Below, one piece after another: positions 1 through 12,211 of a stretch of DNA of 64,000 nt. Origin of the DNA: Ascaphus truei (taxonomy: Eukaryota > Chordata > Amphibia > Anura > Ascaphidae). Position numbers and translations under genes: made by a program. Positions within the stretch are counted from its first letter, which is position 1; every line of letters starts with the position of its first letter. A model generated the notes under the pieces. The model made no database searches and was not told the origin of the DNA. It saw only the letters and a list, made by a program, of their open reading frames with translations. The DNA is taken from the NCBI GenBank assembly GCA_036426205.1, contig CM071568.1, positions 39,073,328 through 39,137,327 on the forward strand, written 5' to 3'.

Positions 1-723
1 GAGAATTTTGCAGCTTTAATCATTTGGGACAGCGTGAGCGCGGACCGCATAAATTGTTCTTATAGTGTAGTCTAATTTGCACCTGGTCCATCTAGACGCA
101 CAACAAAGAAGCTTTCTTAAATTAAGAGCAGCTGTTAAAATGAATGAGTAGCATGCCGTTTGACGTAGCTACTATGTCATGGGGTCTGGCACTTCAGGGA
201 TTGCATGATACATAGCTACATACATAGTAGATGAGGTTGAGAAAAGACATATGTCATTCAAGTTCAACCAATGTTCAATTTAGACGACAGATACTTTATC
301 CTATATTTGTATTTGCAGTATTTTGATCTGAAGGAAGGCAAACAAAACCCCAGGGAAATGTTATCCAATGCTGTCTCATAAGGGGAAAAATAAATTCCTT
401 CCTGACTCCAAATATTGGCAATCAGATTACTCACTGGATCAACATCCTTCCCATGTTTACCTATTTGGTATATCTCTGTATAACTAAAATAATGTCCAAA
501 CTTTTTTTTTTTTTTAAGATATCTATTGTATCTGCCATCATAGTCTCCATGGGTAATGAATTCCAGATTTGAACTACCCTCACGGTAAAGAACCTTTCCT
601 TTGTTTCTGGTGAAATCTCCTTTCCTCCAACCTTAAGGTATGACCCTGTGTCATTTGTAATGCTCTTGGGATGAATAGTTCTTTTGAAAGCTCCTTGTAT
701 TGACCCGAATATATTTGTATATA

Positions 724-2210
724 CAGTAGCGAGAAAAGTTGCGAACCACTTTTTTCCCCCCCATATTTCAAACCTAAAATATTATTAGATCTTAATCTAA
801 GTCTTAATAATAGATAAAGATAACTTGGTCAAAGAAAACATGAAACTTTTTCAAAATGTATTTATCTACGAATGATTAAACATTCAATATCCATGTGTGA
901 AAAAGTATGGGAACCTTTAGATTCAGTACCCCTTGAGTAGCAATAACTTAAACTAAGCGTTTCCTGTAACTGATGACCAGTCTCTCACATCGGTTTTGCG
1001 GAGTTTTCGCCCATTTGTCCTTACAGAACTGCTTCAACTCAGTAACATTTGAGGGGTTCCTTGCATGGACAGCTCACTTAAGGTCCTGCCACAACATTTC
1101 AATGGGGTTTAGGTCCGGTCTTTGACTAGGCCATTCAAAACCACGGAATATCTTCTTATGCAGCCATTCTTTTGTAGATCTGCTTGTATGTTTAGGATCA
1201 TTGTCTTGCTGCATGACCCACTTTCACTTCAACTTCAGCTCATAGATGGATGGCCTGACATTCTCATCTAAAATCTTCTGATACAATGCAGAATTCATTG
1301 TTGTGTCAACGGCAAACTGTCCAGGTCCCGAGGCAGCAAATCAGCCCCAAATCATCACACTTCCACCATCATGCTTGATGGTCGGGATGAGGTTTTTCTG
1401 TTCGAACGCAGTGTTTAGTTATTATCAAAAATAACGTTTTTCATTGAGGCCAAAAAGTTCTACCCTTGACTCGTCTGTCCAGAGAACATTGTTTCAGAAG
1501 TCTTGTGGATCATCTATATTCTCTTTGGCAAACTTCAGGTGGGCAGCAATGTCCTTTCTAGAGAGCAGTGGTTTCCTCCTGGCTATTCTTCCATGAACAC
1601 CATTCTTGTCCAGTCTTTTTCTGATAGTTTTTGATTAGCCAAGGAGAGAGTGGCCTGCAGATCCTTGGATGTGACTTCCTGGATGATTTGCCGGTTTGTT
1701 CTTGGAGAGATTTTTGGACGACCGCTCTTGGGTAGATTGACTGTGGTCTTGAACTTTCTCTATTTGTCTGACAATGGATTGGTGGAGCCCCATATTCTTA
1801 GAAATGCTTTTGTTCCCCTTTCTAGACAGGTAAGCACCAATAACTGCTTTTCTGAGGTCCTCAGAGATTTCTTTTGATCTTTTGTTTCCACTCACCTGTA
1901 TGGTGAAGACCAAACTCACAAGGTTTCTGAACTTAACTTGGCCTCCCAAACTCACCCCTGAAGATCTACCTTATTATTTAAACATCTGATTCTAATTATC
2001 CAGGGTTTCACTTACTTTTTCACATACCCTAACTTTTAATTACTCATTGTTTGTCTAATTCATACATCATTCTGTTTCAAAAGACATGGAATTGGTTAAT
2101 ATAAAACCTATTGGATATTGAAGAAAAGACTGGTTCTGATGGAAAAACTATGGAATTTCTGTAATTATCATTACGGTTCACAATTTTTTTTCTCACCACT
2201 CTAGTTACTG
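724..2210 (-). mobile_element. Tc1/mariner DNA transposon, copy 1
   Basis: A 1487-bp element of typical Tc1 length is bounded by imperfect terminal inverted repeats. The left end begins CAGTAGCGAGAAAA; the reverse complement of the right end begins CAGTAACTAGAGTGG and continues into GAGAAAA and GTGAACC. It is flanked by TA on both sides (722-723 and 2211-2212), the standard Tc1/mariner target duplication. The transposase runs on the minus strand and is broken. A second copy lies at 18980-20521 as part of the large duplication. It is a different subfamily from the element at 35689-37183, with different terminal repeats. Confidence 0.9.
950..1955 (-). pseudogene. Tc1-like transposase, degenerate
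   Basis: Tc1 transposases bind the terminal repeats with an N-terminal helix-turn-helix pair and cut with a DDE/D catalytic domain. On the minus strand the N-terminal part (1955 down to about 1640) contains a helix-turn-helix-like stretch with the words KEISEDLRKAVIGAYLSRKG and IVRQIEKV. Further down, near 1370-1340, is the catalytic-domain signature HDGGSVMIWG. Near 1120-1100 is [10 protein letters not shown], which precedes the last acidic residue in this family. The frame is broken by shifts and stops, for example directly after VMIWG and after WQDLK, so no functional protein is expected. Identification as a Tc1 family member is secure; the exact subfamily is not determined. Confidence 0.85.
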
Positions 2211-3076
2211 TATCGTATCCCCTCTTAGATGCCTCTTTTCTAATGTAAACAAATCTAAGTGAGCAAGACTCTCTTCTTAAATAAGATTTTCCATCCCCTT
2301 TATTAATTTGGTGGCTCATCTGTGCACTTTTTCTAGTTCCATAATGTATTTTTTATGGAGTGGTGCCCACAACTGTACTGATATAGTAGCTTCATCATAA
2401 TCTAGTAGCTCATTTTTGTAGAGGAGATTCTGTTCTGTGCTCCTGTGGAAATGGACTCCTCCCCTTACGTTCTGTCATCAGTGACAAAGAGATCGCGAGA
2501 GCTGGAGGGTCCATGGCACTCTGGTGTCGCAGCCCCCCCCCGGCATGTAAAGTGTTAAATCGATTAGGGATTTATATGCCTACACTTCACCTATCAAGTC
2601 ATAATTTTGCTGACCCCCATGCAAAAAGTCCATTGCGTCATGTTTTTGTTAACTCTAAATTATGTCTCAAAACTCCTATTTGGCTCATGCAATAAATTAA
2701 CGCTACGACTCCACTGTCATTAACCGACTCTTAATAGGCCCCAATATGAGCATAACTTAATCAGCGTTTGAGACTGTGATCTAATTTGGTATTTGAGTTA
2801 CATTTAGCTGTTTTCTGTAAAGCCTGACAGAGATTAATGCGTTTGTTTTTTCACTTAGTTTTGGCCACAGGACATACCATGGTTTTAGAAAACAAATGAC
2901 AGTAATAAAGATGTGTTTACTATGTAGCACTGACATGCGGAGTACAGAATGTAAAAGAACAATAAGTTCCTATCCAAAAGATCATATTTTACGTTGGTGT
3001 ACTTGAGGACAGCAGGTGGACTATTGTATATCTCTATATTCTCTATATCTCAAACTGTGTTTTGCCACCTCACAGC
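2211..3076. other. Unannotated AT-rich stretch
   Basis: No gene is visible. The stretch includes a C-run near 2527-2536 and is duplicated at about 20522-21389. Short open frames here are broken differently in the two copies and show no family motif. Confidence 0.6.
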
Positions 3077-3385
3077 TAGAGATGGGCTGATGTTTGGGGC
3101 GAATTTGGATCTGCCGTGGATTGGCCGATTTGTTTGATCCGCGGATCAATCTCAAAAAGGGCGATTAATGTTTTTTGTGGATTTTTAATTATTATTGCCA
3201 CCTCAGATTCTTAAGAATCCGCCTACGGATTGCTGAATCCGCGGATTGGATTCTACAAAACCGTCAACGGATCATACCCAATGGTGTTTTTTTGATGAGT
3301 CCGTGCGGATTATACACCGCGAAAAATGGTTTTGAGGGTAAAATGCGAGAAAATACACAGATTAGGGTAGATTCGCCCAGCTCTA
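3077..3385. mobile_element. hAT-type MITE (TAGAGATGGGC family)
   Basis: A 309-bp non-coding element begins TAGAGATGGGC and ends GCCCAGCTCTA, giving an 11-bp imperfect terminal inverted repeat. It is flanked by CTCACAGC (3069-3076) and CTCACAGA (3386-3393), a 7-of-8 match, as expected for the 8-bp target duplication of hAT transposases. The interior is dense in GGATT/AATCC words, including a palindromic ATCCGCGGAT core. It is related to the better preserved element at 39451-39895. The duplicated copy is at 21390-21720. It has no coding capacity and presumably was mobilised in trans. Confidence 0.85.
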
Positions 3386-3393
3386 CTCACAGA

Positions 3394-6300
3394 TTCTTGA
3401 TAAGAGGGAGGGTCTCCAAATCTGCAAGATATACTTCCAGTCTCCTTCAGTTACATAGATCAACACAGTGGTCAGTGTTGGTTTTCGAAACTCGGTATGA
3501 AAAAAAGATGTAAATGATATTGGTCCATTGCTCTTGACAATACCACAATATCAAGCTTTTTCCGTGACGTCAGGTTCTAGCACCCTTTTTCTTTCACCTA
3601 ATAAATAACCCCTAGAGGGAGATAAATTAACTTGCTTAAAATCTCATGGCGTGTCAATGCCAGAGACAGAGCATGAACTACATGACCTTTTGGTTCCAGT
3701 GTTGCTCTCTCTCTCCAGCAGTTTCTATGTCTGTGGTGGAAATTGATCAATTTTCTCACCAGTTTTCTGTTGTTGCAACATGGTATGAGTTCGCAACCAT
3801 TTATATGGCCGTTGCTCCTTTATAAAATTTGACTCAAAATTGTCCACAAATTGTTTTTAAAAATATTGCCAGGTGTTTAAAAACAAGTTGTGCAATTGAG
3901 AATTAACCAAGTGGGATTGGATAATTTGATAATTACAGTGTCATTATGATACCTCAATCTAACAGAATGGGTTGGTGTCATTTTATTGACACTTGAAAAT
4001 GTTGCCCTTTGAAACCTGGCTCTAAAAGTTCATGATCATATATATTTAAAGCCACTTGACACATTCATAACAAATAAAAGGAATATACTTTAATACATGA
4101 AAATGTAATTAAACATGCGGTGCAAATTTTGGTTTTCTAAAGCACACATGTCAACCTACACGCATTGAATTTAGTGCGATTTGGGGGTTCTGGACCAAAA
4201 AAAGGAGAAAGTACCCCAAGGAAGTCTATGCGACCGCTCATGCTAAAAATCAGTGCGACAGACTCCAAATCAGTGAGAGCTGACGGTCTGCTAGAGGTTA
4301 ACCTGAAGCAAAGGACTTTCCACTTTACATATACTTTCCACTATACATCTGTCAAAATTATCATAAAGCGTAATCATCAGGCTCCTTCATCCACCTTTTT
4401 AACTAAGAATATTTTAAAAACCTTACTTCACTGTTGTGGAGTTAATACATCTGCTTAAATGTAGGATTGTCTCAATTGTATATATTTTTGAAACTGGGCT
4501 GGGTAACGTAAGAGCCCGAGCTAGCCATAAAGATACCACCTCAACCAAATGGAATTATTCATCCTGTTGAGCCTCTGAGTCAATGAGAACTTGGTATAAG
4601 CCCTACTTACAGTTACCCTATGTTAGAAGAGCTAGGGTCAGTATGTTCTTAGTTTGCAGCTTCCATTGAATATTAGAGTATATTGAGTAGTATTTTGGGG
4701 GAAAATCTGTTCTTAAACTCAGTGGAAAGCAAGAGATATGTCACCAATATATAAGCTGCCTTAAATACCCTCTCAATGTATATAAACACTACTGGTTGGC
4801 CATATTTTGCCTCTTATAACACTTACAACTTTTCTCTTATTTCATGATACTGCAAATGACCAGTGCATCTGAGATCTTGATGGGCCACAGATAGGTCAGT
4901 TATTCTATTCTACAAACCATAAGTACAAAATACTAAATTGTACACATTATTTGTGTGCACCTGTATTGTTTGCAATCTAAGGATAGGCGTTTGACACATC
5001 TGATTTACATATTCAAAAACCTACAAATAATTTCGCTTGCTCACCAAATTCCTATGTCAACCAGAGGCTTTCATGATCAGTATCATATATAAATAATATT
5101 ACTTACAGAATTATAGCACTATACATATTTACCCCTCCCCTCTCATTTTAATTTTGATGTGTATTTCATTAACTCCCTACTGGAAGTTTGCAGTGCCAGA
5201 CGATACAATTTAGGTCTATCCAGTACTGCAGGGGTTAAGAAAAAAAGAAAGATGTGTGTATGGCAAAACTATCCACCATCTCTGTGTCACTTAATTGTGT
5301 ATGGTGTCTTGATTGGCAATATTGAATTTAGCACCAGCTTTATTTCATAGAATAATACTGCATGCGTAATGGGCCAGAGAGGCCAACTTCTGTTTTTTTT
5401 TCTAATATAAACAAGGGCTTGTCTCTACTCATTTTCTACATCTGTGAACCCTAACATATAAAGATAACTCAAATATTCAGTGGGTGCAGTTTTTACCTAG
5501 GTGTATCAGATTGTCAATTTGTGTGATTTTTCTCTTTCTGTTCCTGTTTATTCTTCCCAGACAATCCTCTCTAATTACCCTAATCCAGATGGATCTTATC
5601 AAGGAGCCATCAAGCTCAACCTCCAATGATTTGTTTTGATTTCTCTCCCTGAACAAGTACACAGTGGAGTCATGTAGTCATGTAGTCCCTAGTCACAAGC
5701 TCTTTCCAATAATGGCGTTATTTCAGAAGACTAAGTGTTCCCATCAATGTTGTACTCATCATATTCATCTTAAGGCATGACTCACACTTGGTGGTGGGGG
5801 GGGGGAAACAATCCCTAAAATATGGAAAAACACCCACCAGGAAATAGTCATGTTCATATTTTAATTAGAACATATCCCCTTTGTAACTAGCTTTCCAACA
5901 TAAATGACCCCTTTGCATGATAACATCGTATGAAGATAAACAACCACGATTAGTGCAAAAATGTATAGTAAAAGGGAAAAAAGCTGATCAATATATAGTA
6001 GATTGACAAGCGCAAGCAGATACAAAAGGTATTGAGGGCCCGTCTCGTGAGCGCTTACGATGCAGTTGTAGTTATGGAAAGTCAAAAGAGAAATGCAATT
6101 AGGTAGCATATTCAAAATAATACTCATTATGTCCGTTATTATTTTATATTCTAACCTGAAATTACTGAAATGGGTAAAATATTCTGTGTTCATATTTTAT
6201 CCTTACTCAACATTCACACGTTTGAGCCTACTTGCATTAATCGGTATTGTACAATGTGCTTTATAGCAGATGTGCAGCTTTTACCCTTTGTTTTGATTCC

Positions 6301-7197
6301 CTGGTATAAACACTACAACCCAACAATGTCAGTAAGATCTCTGTAATAACATGTTATGATTTACTAATAACACAATTCAACTAAATAATAAAGTAGCTCA
6401 TTTAAACCTCTGTATATTTGGACTATTACATTGTATTTATCAGTTTACGCTGGTTTCTGTTCACAGCTTTCATTCATCCACTGAACAAGCAGGAGTTGAA
6501 ACCTAGTGTGTAATCTGAGGTGCAAAGGATAAAATACATTAGTTTGTGCTACTTAAACACTCTGCGATGGCTTAGACAGGAGAGGAAGGAAAATATTTGA
6601 GGAGATCAACTAGATGTGGTGGAATATAAGCAACGTCACCTGAGAAGGATTAGAACCTGCCAGAGATTGACCTGAGCAAGGACCCTCCATCTAGGATTTG
6701 TGTTCAGACCAGATCAGCTGCTGGTTGTGTTTCCACCTGCAGTTCTCCGCTTCTCACAGTTATACAATGAAGGGGCCCACTGATTATTACGTGGGGGCTT
6801 AAATGTCTCAGTTAGAAAGAAGACAAAATAATCCACATCGCTGTTAGCTGCTCTTTTCTAATCACAAACGTCTTGCGTTTGCCCTCTGCAGATGTTATTG
6901 TTTTTCAGAGATGAATACTTCAGATTATCTCCGTCCCCTCACCTTATTTTACGTGTGGTTCAATTAACTGGAAATGAGGTATTAAAGTCTTTTGGCTGCT
7001 AGCAGTCAAAAGCTTGGAGTTTTAAAGTCGCGAAGCAGGGTGGTACCGCTCACCTAGCCAGGAGGTTACTGCCATGCAAAGTTGATGGCAGCTAATGCCA
7101 AATCAGGGTGCGATACCCTCTTCTTCACCCTTCAATATTACAGTAAATGATAAATAAATTATCTCATGGTAATTGTGTTTCTGAAGTTGCAGCATAA
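3394..7197. other. Long stretch without recognisable genes
   Basis: About 3.8 kb of AT-rich sequence with homopolymer runs (for example the G-run near 5796-5806) and short open frames that are not shared intact by the second copy at about 21730-25611. I recognise no element ends, RNA gene or exon. It belongs to the duplicated segment. Confidence 0.6.
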
Positions 7198-7653
7198 TTA
7201 AAGCTGCAGTTCAGTCTTTTTTTTTTTTTAAATTTATTTTTTTACTTCAATAGTTTCATGTGTGCAATCTCTAATTACCTAAAGAACTGTATAGCTGCCA
7301 GTCAATTCGTTCTCCGTGTATTGATAGGTGAAATTTGGTGACATAATTAGAGCTGGCATATGTTTTTATTTGCTTCTGTCAGTTAGTGGAAGCTCATGAA
7401 TATTCATGAGCACTCCTGCACTGACATGTGCTAGAGGGAGGCCAGGGCTGACAAAGGGGTGTGCCAGAGCTTGTGACAGGACATGAAGGGGCAGTGCCTT
7501 AGCAAATGGCTGTTAAAATAGAATACAAGAAAATTGGTCTTTCAAAGTTGTTTTTTTAAAAACAGAAAATGCTAAAAGTATTTTTTCTTACTGCAGAACT
7601 GATTTATTAAAAAAAAACACACATGCAGGATATTGACTGAACTGCAGCTTTAA
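7198..7653. mobile_element. TTAA-type MITE, copy 1
   Basis: A 456-bp element has perfect 19-bp terminal inverted repeats, TTAAAGCTGCAGTTCAGTC at 7198-7216 and its reverse complement at 7635-7653. The outermost TTAA on each side may be the target duplication, as in piggyBac-related and frog T2-type MITEs; that classification is by analogy. Near its middle lies a perfect 20-bp palindrome, GCTCATGAATATTCATGAGC (7392-7411). There is no coding capacity. Related copies are at 40514-40991 and, inverted, at 60239-60710. The duplicate at 25612-26074 has damaged ends. Confidence 0.88.
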
Positions 7654-8050
7654 TTCTTTCTTGAAACATGGAGACAAAATTAAATTGCAAACATAGTTTT
7701 GTTGGATATGTACTTAGGTTACATTTAAAATGATTAATTGGCGCTACATTTATATATGAAATGTGCATGAGATTTTGCACATCTTATAGTTTACTTGCTT
7801 TTAGTAACAGTCTTGATTGTAATACTTGCCAGTGGACTTGTACATAATTTATTCTACCTTTATTTAAATTACTGTACTTAGCCAGATCTCAAGTGGTGTA
7901 AAGCTCCCAGGCTAAAGATCGGCATCAAACATAATAAGCATCAAATGCCAAACATTTGATCGACTTTCAAGCAAATTATATACATTATATAATGTCATTA
8001 TATATATAATTATATTATATATAACAATATAATTATATACATTATATAAT
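7654..8050. repeat. AT-rich palindromic spacer
   Basis: Mostly A+T with nested inverted words such as ATTATATACATTATATAAT. It contains, from about 7963, the word CGACTTTCAAGCAAATTATA, which returns at about 8327 and in inverse at about 9650-9672, on either side of the LTR insertions. No gene is seen. Confidence 0.7.
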
Positions 8051-8307
8051 CCGTCAATCTTGTAGCCCCTTTGACTGTAACTGTCCCCGTGACAAGCAAC
8101 TCCGGGGGTTGCTGGGACATGTGGTCCCTTGCAAAGCCTTTACTAATGGCTGTCGCACTTGCTACATACAGCGCATGTGCGAAGCTCCCGTTGCCCATGT
8201 GCATGTCCCCAAGATGGCGGCGCCCTTATCGGCGATCCGCCCTTAGCTCCGCACCAGCCGGCAGTTCCCCCCACCCGTGGCGGAGGTAAGCGGGGAACCT
8301 GGCTATA
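8051..8307 (-). mobile_element. Inverted 257-bp fragment of LTR subfamily 2
   Basis: This stretch is the reverse complement of the first 257 bases of the LTR that starts at 9698, reading from GGCTATA at 8301-8307 back to CCGTCAATCTTG at 8051. Only the 5' (U3) part of the LTR is present. With 9698-9954 it forms a long inverted repeat that encloses LTR subfamily 1. The contained reading frames are LTR sequence and not genes. Confidence 0.85.
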
Positions 8308-8368
8308 TATATATATATATCGACTTTCGACTTTCAAGCAAATTATATACATTATATATATATATATA

Positions 8369-9614
8369 TGTAGCCTGGTCCCCCCCTGTCATGGCTGACC
8401 CCAGCGCGCGAAGGAGAGATCCCTGGTAGCTAGGGACGCGAGCGGCGAGCAGGGCGGTTGCCGGGGACGCGATCGGGCCGTCGCTAGGCCGCGATCGCGT
8501 TGCCACCGGTCCGGTGGCTCGGGTAGCAGGGCGCCGCCATACCTAGTGCTGTTGCGCATGCGCAGATGCAAGGGACAGCGCGGGAGGCCCCAGATAGCTC
8601 GCGCATGCGCGAGAATAGACTGCCAGCCCCCAGGGTGCATAGGGGCAGAGACACCTGACGCCAGGGAGCCAATAGGGCTGAGGGATTTGCCTGGGAATAG
8701 ATAGCTACATTTCGCGGGGTTTTGCAGCCACGCAGGCAGTCAGGATCCGGACCAGCTAGGGGTAAGAGGTGGATGCAGGGGTCAGTGACCCTCTGCATTA
8801 GGCCAGCAGCCCCCAAGGTCCCAGTTAGGTCCTGAGCCACCTAGTAGCTTGTGGAGTTTAGGGACAGGCCCTAGATAGGGACACTGCCCCATTATTGGTT
8901 GAATAGTCAGGGACACAGTGCTGCAGCCGTGCGGCCCTGCGAGGTGGGTTCTGGGCTCAGAACACCACCAAAGACCCTGCGACTAGGAGTGACATTGTTC
9001 GCGTTGGACTTTCAACCCACGCGGTGTGGAGGACCACGTCGGATCGTGCGGATTTATATCGCGGTACCCGTGGCTGGAGCCCGGGCAGGTAACCTGCAAC
9101 TCACGTGCACCAACCAGGCCTATCACCAAACATAGTGGCTGCGCAGTCACACATACACATGCACAGTGGTATTTGACTTTGGGAGTACGAGACATTTGGG
9201 TGGGGGTTACTGGACACAGGGTGGGGTCACACTGTGAGAGGTTAGCGTCCGCCGTGACGCCTAGAGGTGGTAGCGTCCGCCGTGACGCCTAGCATGGTTA
9301 GCGTCCGCCGTGACGCCCAGTGTGGTTAGCGTCCGCCGTGGCGCATGATATGTTATGATGTTATTGCCGTGATATATGCTATATGTGTTTCTATGCAGTA
9401 AAGCCAGTCCTGTTTTATATTCGCTCGCGTTGTGTGGTTGTTTCCTGTGAGGGCCTCCTCCCACTCCGTTGGGATCCCTCCCAGGTGGAGGCGTTGCACC
9501 TAGAGATGTATGATATGTATGTACCCCAGGTTCCCCAAGCGGAGGCTTAGGCTCCTGAGAGCCACACAGGTTGCACAGCAGGTAGTAGCGGCGGTATTCA
9601 TAGGGAACACCCGT

Positions 9615-9618
<4 letters not shown>
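8369..9618 (+). mobile_element. Solo LTR, subfamily 1, copy 1
   Basis: A 1250-bp long terminal repeat begins TGTAGCCTGGTCCCC and ends CACCCGTTACA, with the TG...CA ends of an integrated LTR. It lies between TATATATA on both sides, so the target duplication cannot be separated from the TA repeat. An AGTAAA poly(A)-like signal occurs at about 9398, followed by a U5-like block with GGGATCCCTCCCAGGTGGAG that is shared with the LTRs at 9698 and 37972. The antisense copy at 62243-63613 is attached to a polypurine tract and pol end, which identifies the family as an LTR retrotransposon. No internal region is attached here. Confidence 0.85.
9243..9354. repeat. 28-bp tandem array inside the LTR (4 units)
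   Basis: Four units start at 9243, 9271, 9299 and 9327, an exact 28-bp period. The unit core TAGCGTCCGCCGTGACGC contains GCGTC and GACGC, which can pair as a 5-bp stem. Spacers between cores vary. The antisense LTR at 62243 has five units with the same period. Confidence 0.95.
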
Positions 9619-9656
<38 letters not shown>

Positions 9657-9697
9657 ATTTGCTTGAAAGTCGATATATATATATATATATATATAAA

Positions 9698-10812
9698 TAT
9701 ATAGCCAGGTTCCCCGCTTACCTCCGCCACGGGTGGGGGGAACTGCCGGCTGGTGCGGAGCTAAGGGCGGATCGCCGATAAGGGCGCCACCATCTTGGGG
9801 ACATGCACATGGGCAACGGGAGCTTCGCACACGCGCTGTATGTAGCAAGTGCGACAGCCATTAGTAAAGGCTCTGCAAGGGACCACATGTCCCAGCAACC
9901 CCCGGGGTTGCTTGTCACGGGGACAGTTACAGTCAAAGGGGCTACAAGATTGACGGATGAGCAACAGGATACATTTGGCGCGCTAGCACCTCGCGCGCCA
10001 GTCGGAGCAGGGACAGTGAAAGGTGAGGATGTGTTCAGGGAGCCAGTTGCCCCTGAACTAGGCCAGAGACCCCAATAGGTCCCAGCTAGGCCCTGACTCC
10101 CATCAAGTTGGGGTGCTGCAGGGAAGGCCCCTAGCTAGGGACACTTGCCCCAGTAGCTGCATATAGTGAGGGTACAGTACGACGGTGACCGACGCCACGC
10201 AGTGTGCCAGGCCTGCGGTTTGGGACCAGACCCAGGCCTATGCTGAGAGACTCTTAAAGGTGAGACACTCCAGCGGGAGTTCACCTCACACAGAGGCGGA
10301 TATCTTCATTGGATCAGACAGATCCTTGTGTAATTCGGCGGTACCCGGGTACTAGAGTACCCGAAAAGGTATCCTCATCTACGTGCACACACACTCTGTG
10401 GGAAGCGCTACTTCACACACCTTGGTTGGGCTGGACTCTGTGGACATCGGGTGGTTAGGTGCTCAGGGCACGTCAGTACTTTGGGGAATTCCACCGAGGT
10501 GACGTTGTGGTGTGGATATAAGTTGTGCGGCCCGTATGGTATTGGGTACATAGTGTATACTGTTTCAATATAGAGTTGTGTGTTATCAGTAAAGATAAGT
10601 CATTATACCACTGTGTGTGTGTATTTATTCTTTACTGTGTGTTCCTGGGAAGGGGTTATCCAACTGCGCTTGGATCCCTCCCAGGTGGAGGCGCTGTCGT
10701 CAAATAGATACGATCACCCCAGGCTCCAAACGGCGGGGGATCAGGCCTCCTGTGAGCCACTCAGGTAATGCATCACACGTAGTTCCCCAGACCCGGGCGA
10801 AAGGAGGCTACA
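9698..10812 (+). mobile_element. Solo LTR, subfamily 2, copy 1
   Basis: A 1115-bp LTR starts TATAGCCAGGTTCCCC (a worn TGTAGCCAGG) and ends AAGGAGGCTACA, bordered by TA-rich sequence. It shares the U5-like GGATCCCTCCCAGGTGGAG block and a CAGTAAAG poly(A)-like site at about 10588 with subfamily 1, but the U3 part differs. Its first 257 bases also occur inverted at 8051-8307. The copy in the second duplicated segment is at 28160-29273. No internal coding region is attached. Confidence 0.78.
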
Positions 10813-12211
10813 TATATTAAGGTAACTAAATGATAGGCATACCAAATATATGCAAAAAAGTGTCTTTTATTGGCCCAACATTTCGGCTACCCTCTGGAGC
10901 CTTTATATGTATGAATGTACGTATGTGTGCCTGTGTCTCAAATTTTATATGTAGGGAGTGTGATATATAGCACCCACTGTGTGTTACACATGTTGGGAGA
11001 AGCAACAGTAAATTGCACTTGACAATTGTAAGCAAAATGTTCAGCACTAATAGCTTTTGCTACTTTCTATCGCTTGATGAATAGATCTGCCTTTGAGTTT
11101 TAGACAAGAAGGATTTGACTGTGAAATACTGCAGTCTTCTTGGATTTTTTCCTTGTCTTTTTTTTTTTTTTTTTTTGTAACAGACCAGGGTGTCTTGGGA
11201 GAGCTACGTGATTTGAGGGGGCTATGTATCAAGCTCTGCAGATGGGCATAGTAACCAAAAACAGATGTAAGAATTGACTGGCAGAGTATGCAGATCATTG
11301 CACCAATGTTTGAAGGTATTTTGCTTTAGAGTCATTTCCATCAGTAAATGAAATGAGGAATGCTTACAGGGAACAGTAAGATGGAGAAGGAGAGAGGAGA
11401 AGTGATAAACATACTGTATTAAAAGGTGAAAGCAATTCTGTGTGTGCCACATTTTGGTGATTAGGTAACTTTTGGTTGCTTTTCTGGTAAAGATTAGAAC
11501 TATGGTAAGTATTTTGGTTGCAAAAGTTCCAATATTGAATGGCTTGCCATGTACTGTTTCGGTATGTGTTGTTATTGTGCAATTTTACCATAATCATTTT
11601 TATATTCCTTCCATTGCAGAAGATTCACACACTTACATATCCAGATCTGAAAGACATTAGTTTTCATCACAAAATCAGATTAATTAAGACCAGTTTTTAC
11701 CCATTACAATGTACAAGTAAAATTTTAGTGAATAATATGCCTAACTAAACTTTTATTTTTTAATACACACATTATTAATAAGGGACATGTTCTAGAATAA
11801 AAATCATTTTATGGCAAATATTTACTTTTATATTATAGGTGTTCCTGAATTGCAGTTATTATAAATTCCTATTTTTAACTGATTGTATTGAAATTACATA
11901 TACAGTATTATGTTTATATTAAACAGCATACAGTATAGTATTGTCAAGTCAAATAATCCACAGACACAGCTGGGGCCTACATTTGACACTAAGAGACACA
12001 ATAGTCCATATTTACTAAGGGGTGCCATTATGCCATTAAAACTTTCATTCCTGAAATACACCTAATGCCAGAAGGTGTCTTATCGTATAGCCTGGCTTTG
12101 AAAATATGGCCCATAGTGAAATTCACTGTCAATTATGTTTTTTTGCTTCTGTTTTACCTTCCTTTTGCCAGCTTGTAATTTAGGTTTGCAGGGAAAAAAA
12201 TAATATATATA
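10813..12211. other. Unannotated repeat-like stretch
   Basis: About 1.4 kb with no gene. The start (10835-10905) contains GTCTTTTATTGGCCCAACAT followed by TTCGGCT, a phrase I associate with dispersed amphibian repeats, but I cannot define element ends. A T-run lies at 11158-11176. The rest is AT-rich and duplicated at about 29274-30676. Confidence 0.5.

Noticed and set aside
580..771. 63-codon minus-strand frame
   Set aside because: Its counterpart in the second copy is shifted and altered. It overlaps the Tc1 end and shows no protein features.
9243..9354. CRISPR-like spaced repeats
   Set aside because: Cores are spaced by about 10 bases, lie inside an LTR and recur in another LTR at the same period. 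This is a minisatellite in a eukaryotic genome.
9261..9848. 195-codon minus-strand frame
   Set aside because: It crosses the end of one LTR, a TA microsatellite (runs of IY residues) and the start of another LTR, so it cannot be a gene.
10855..10915. Possible hammerhead-ribozyme-like core (minus-strand GGCTCCAGAGGGTAGCCGAA)
   Set aside because: The CTGANGA box is not present and the stems do not pair convincingly. It only recalls the GCCGAAA segment of such ribozymes.
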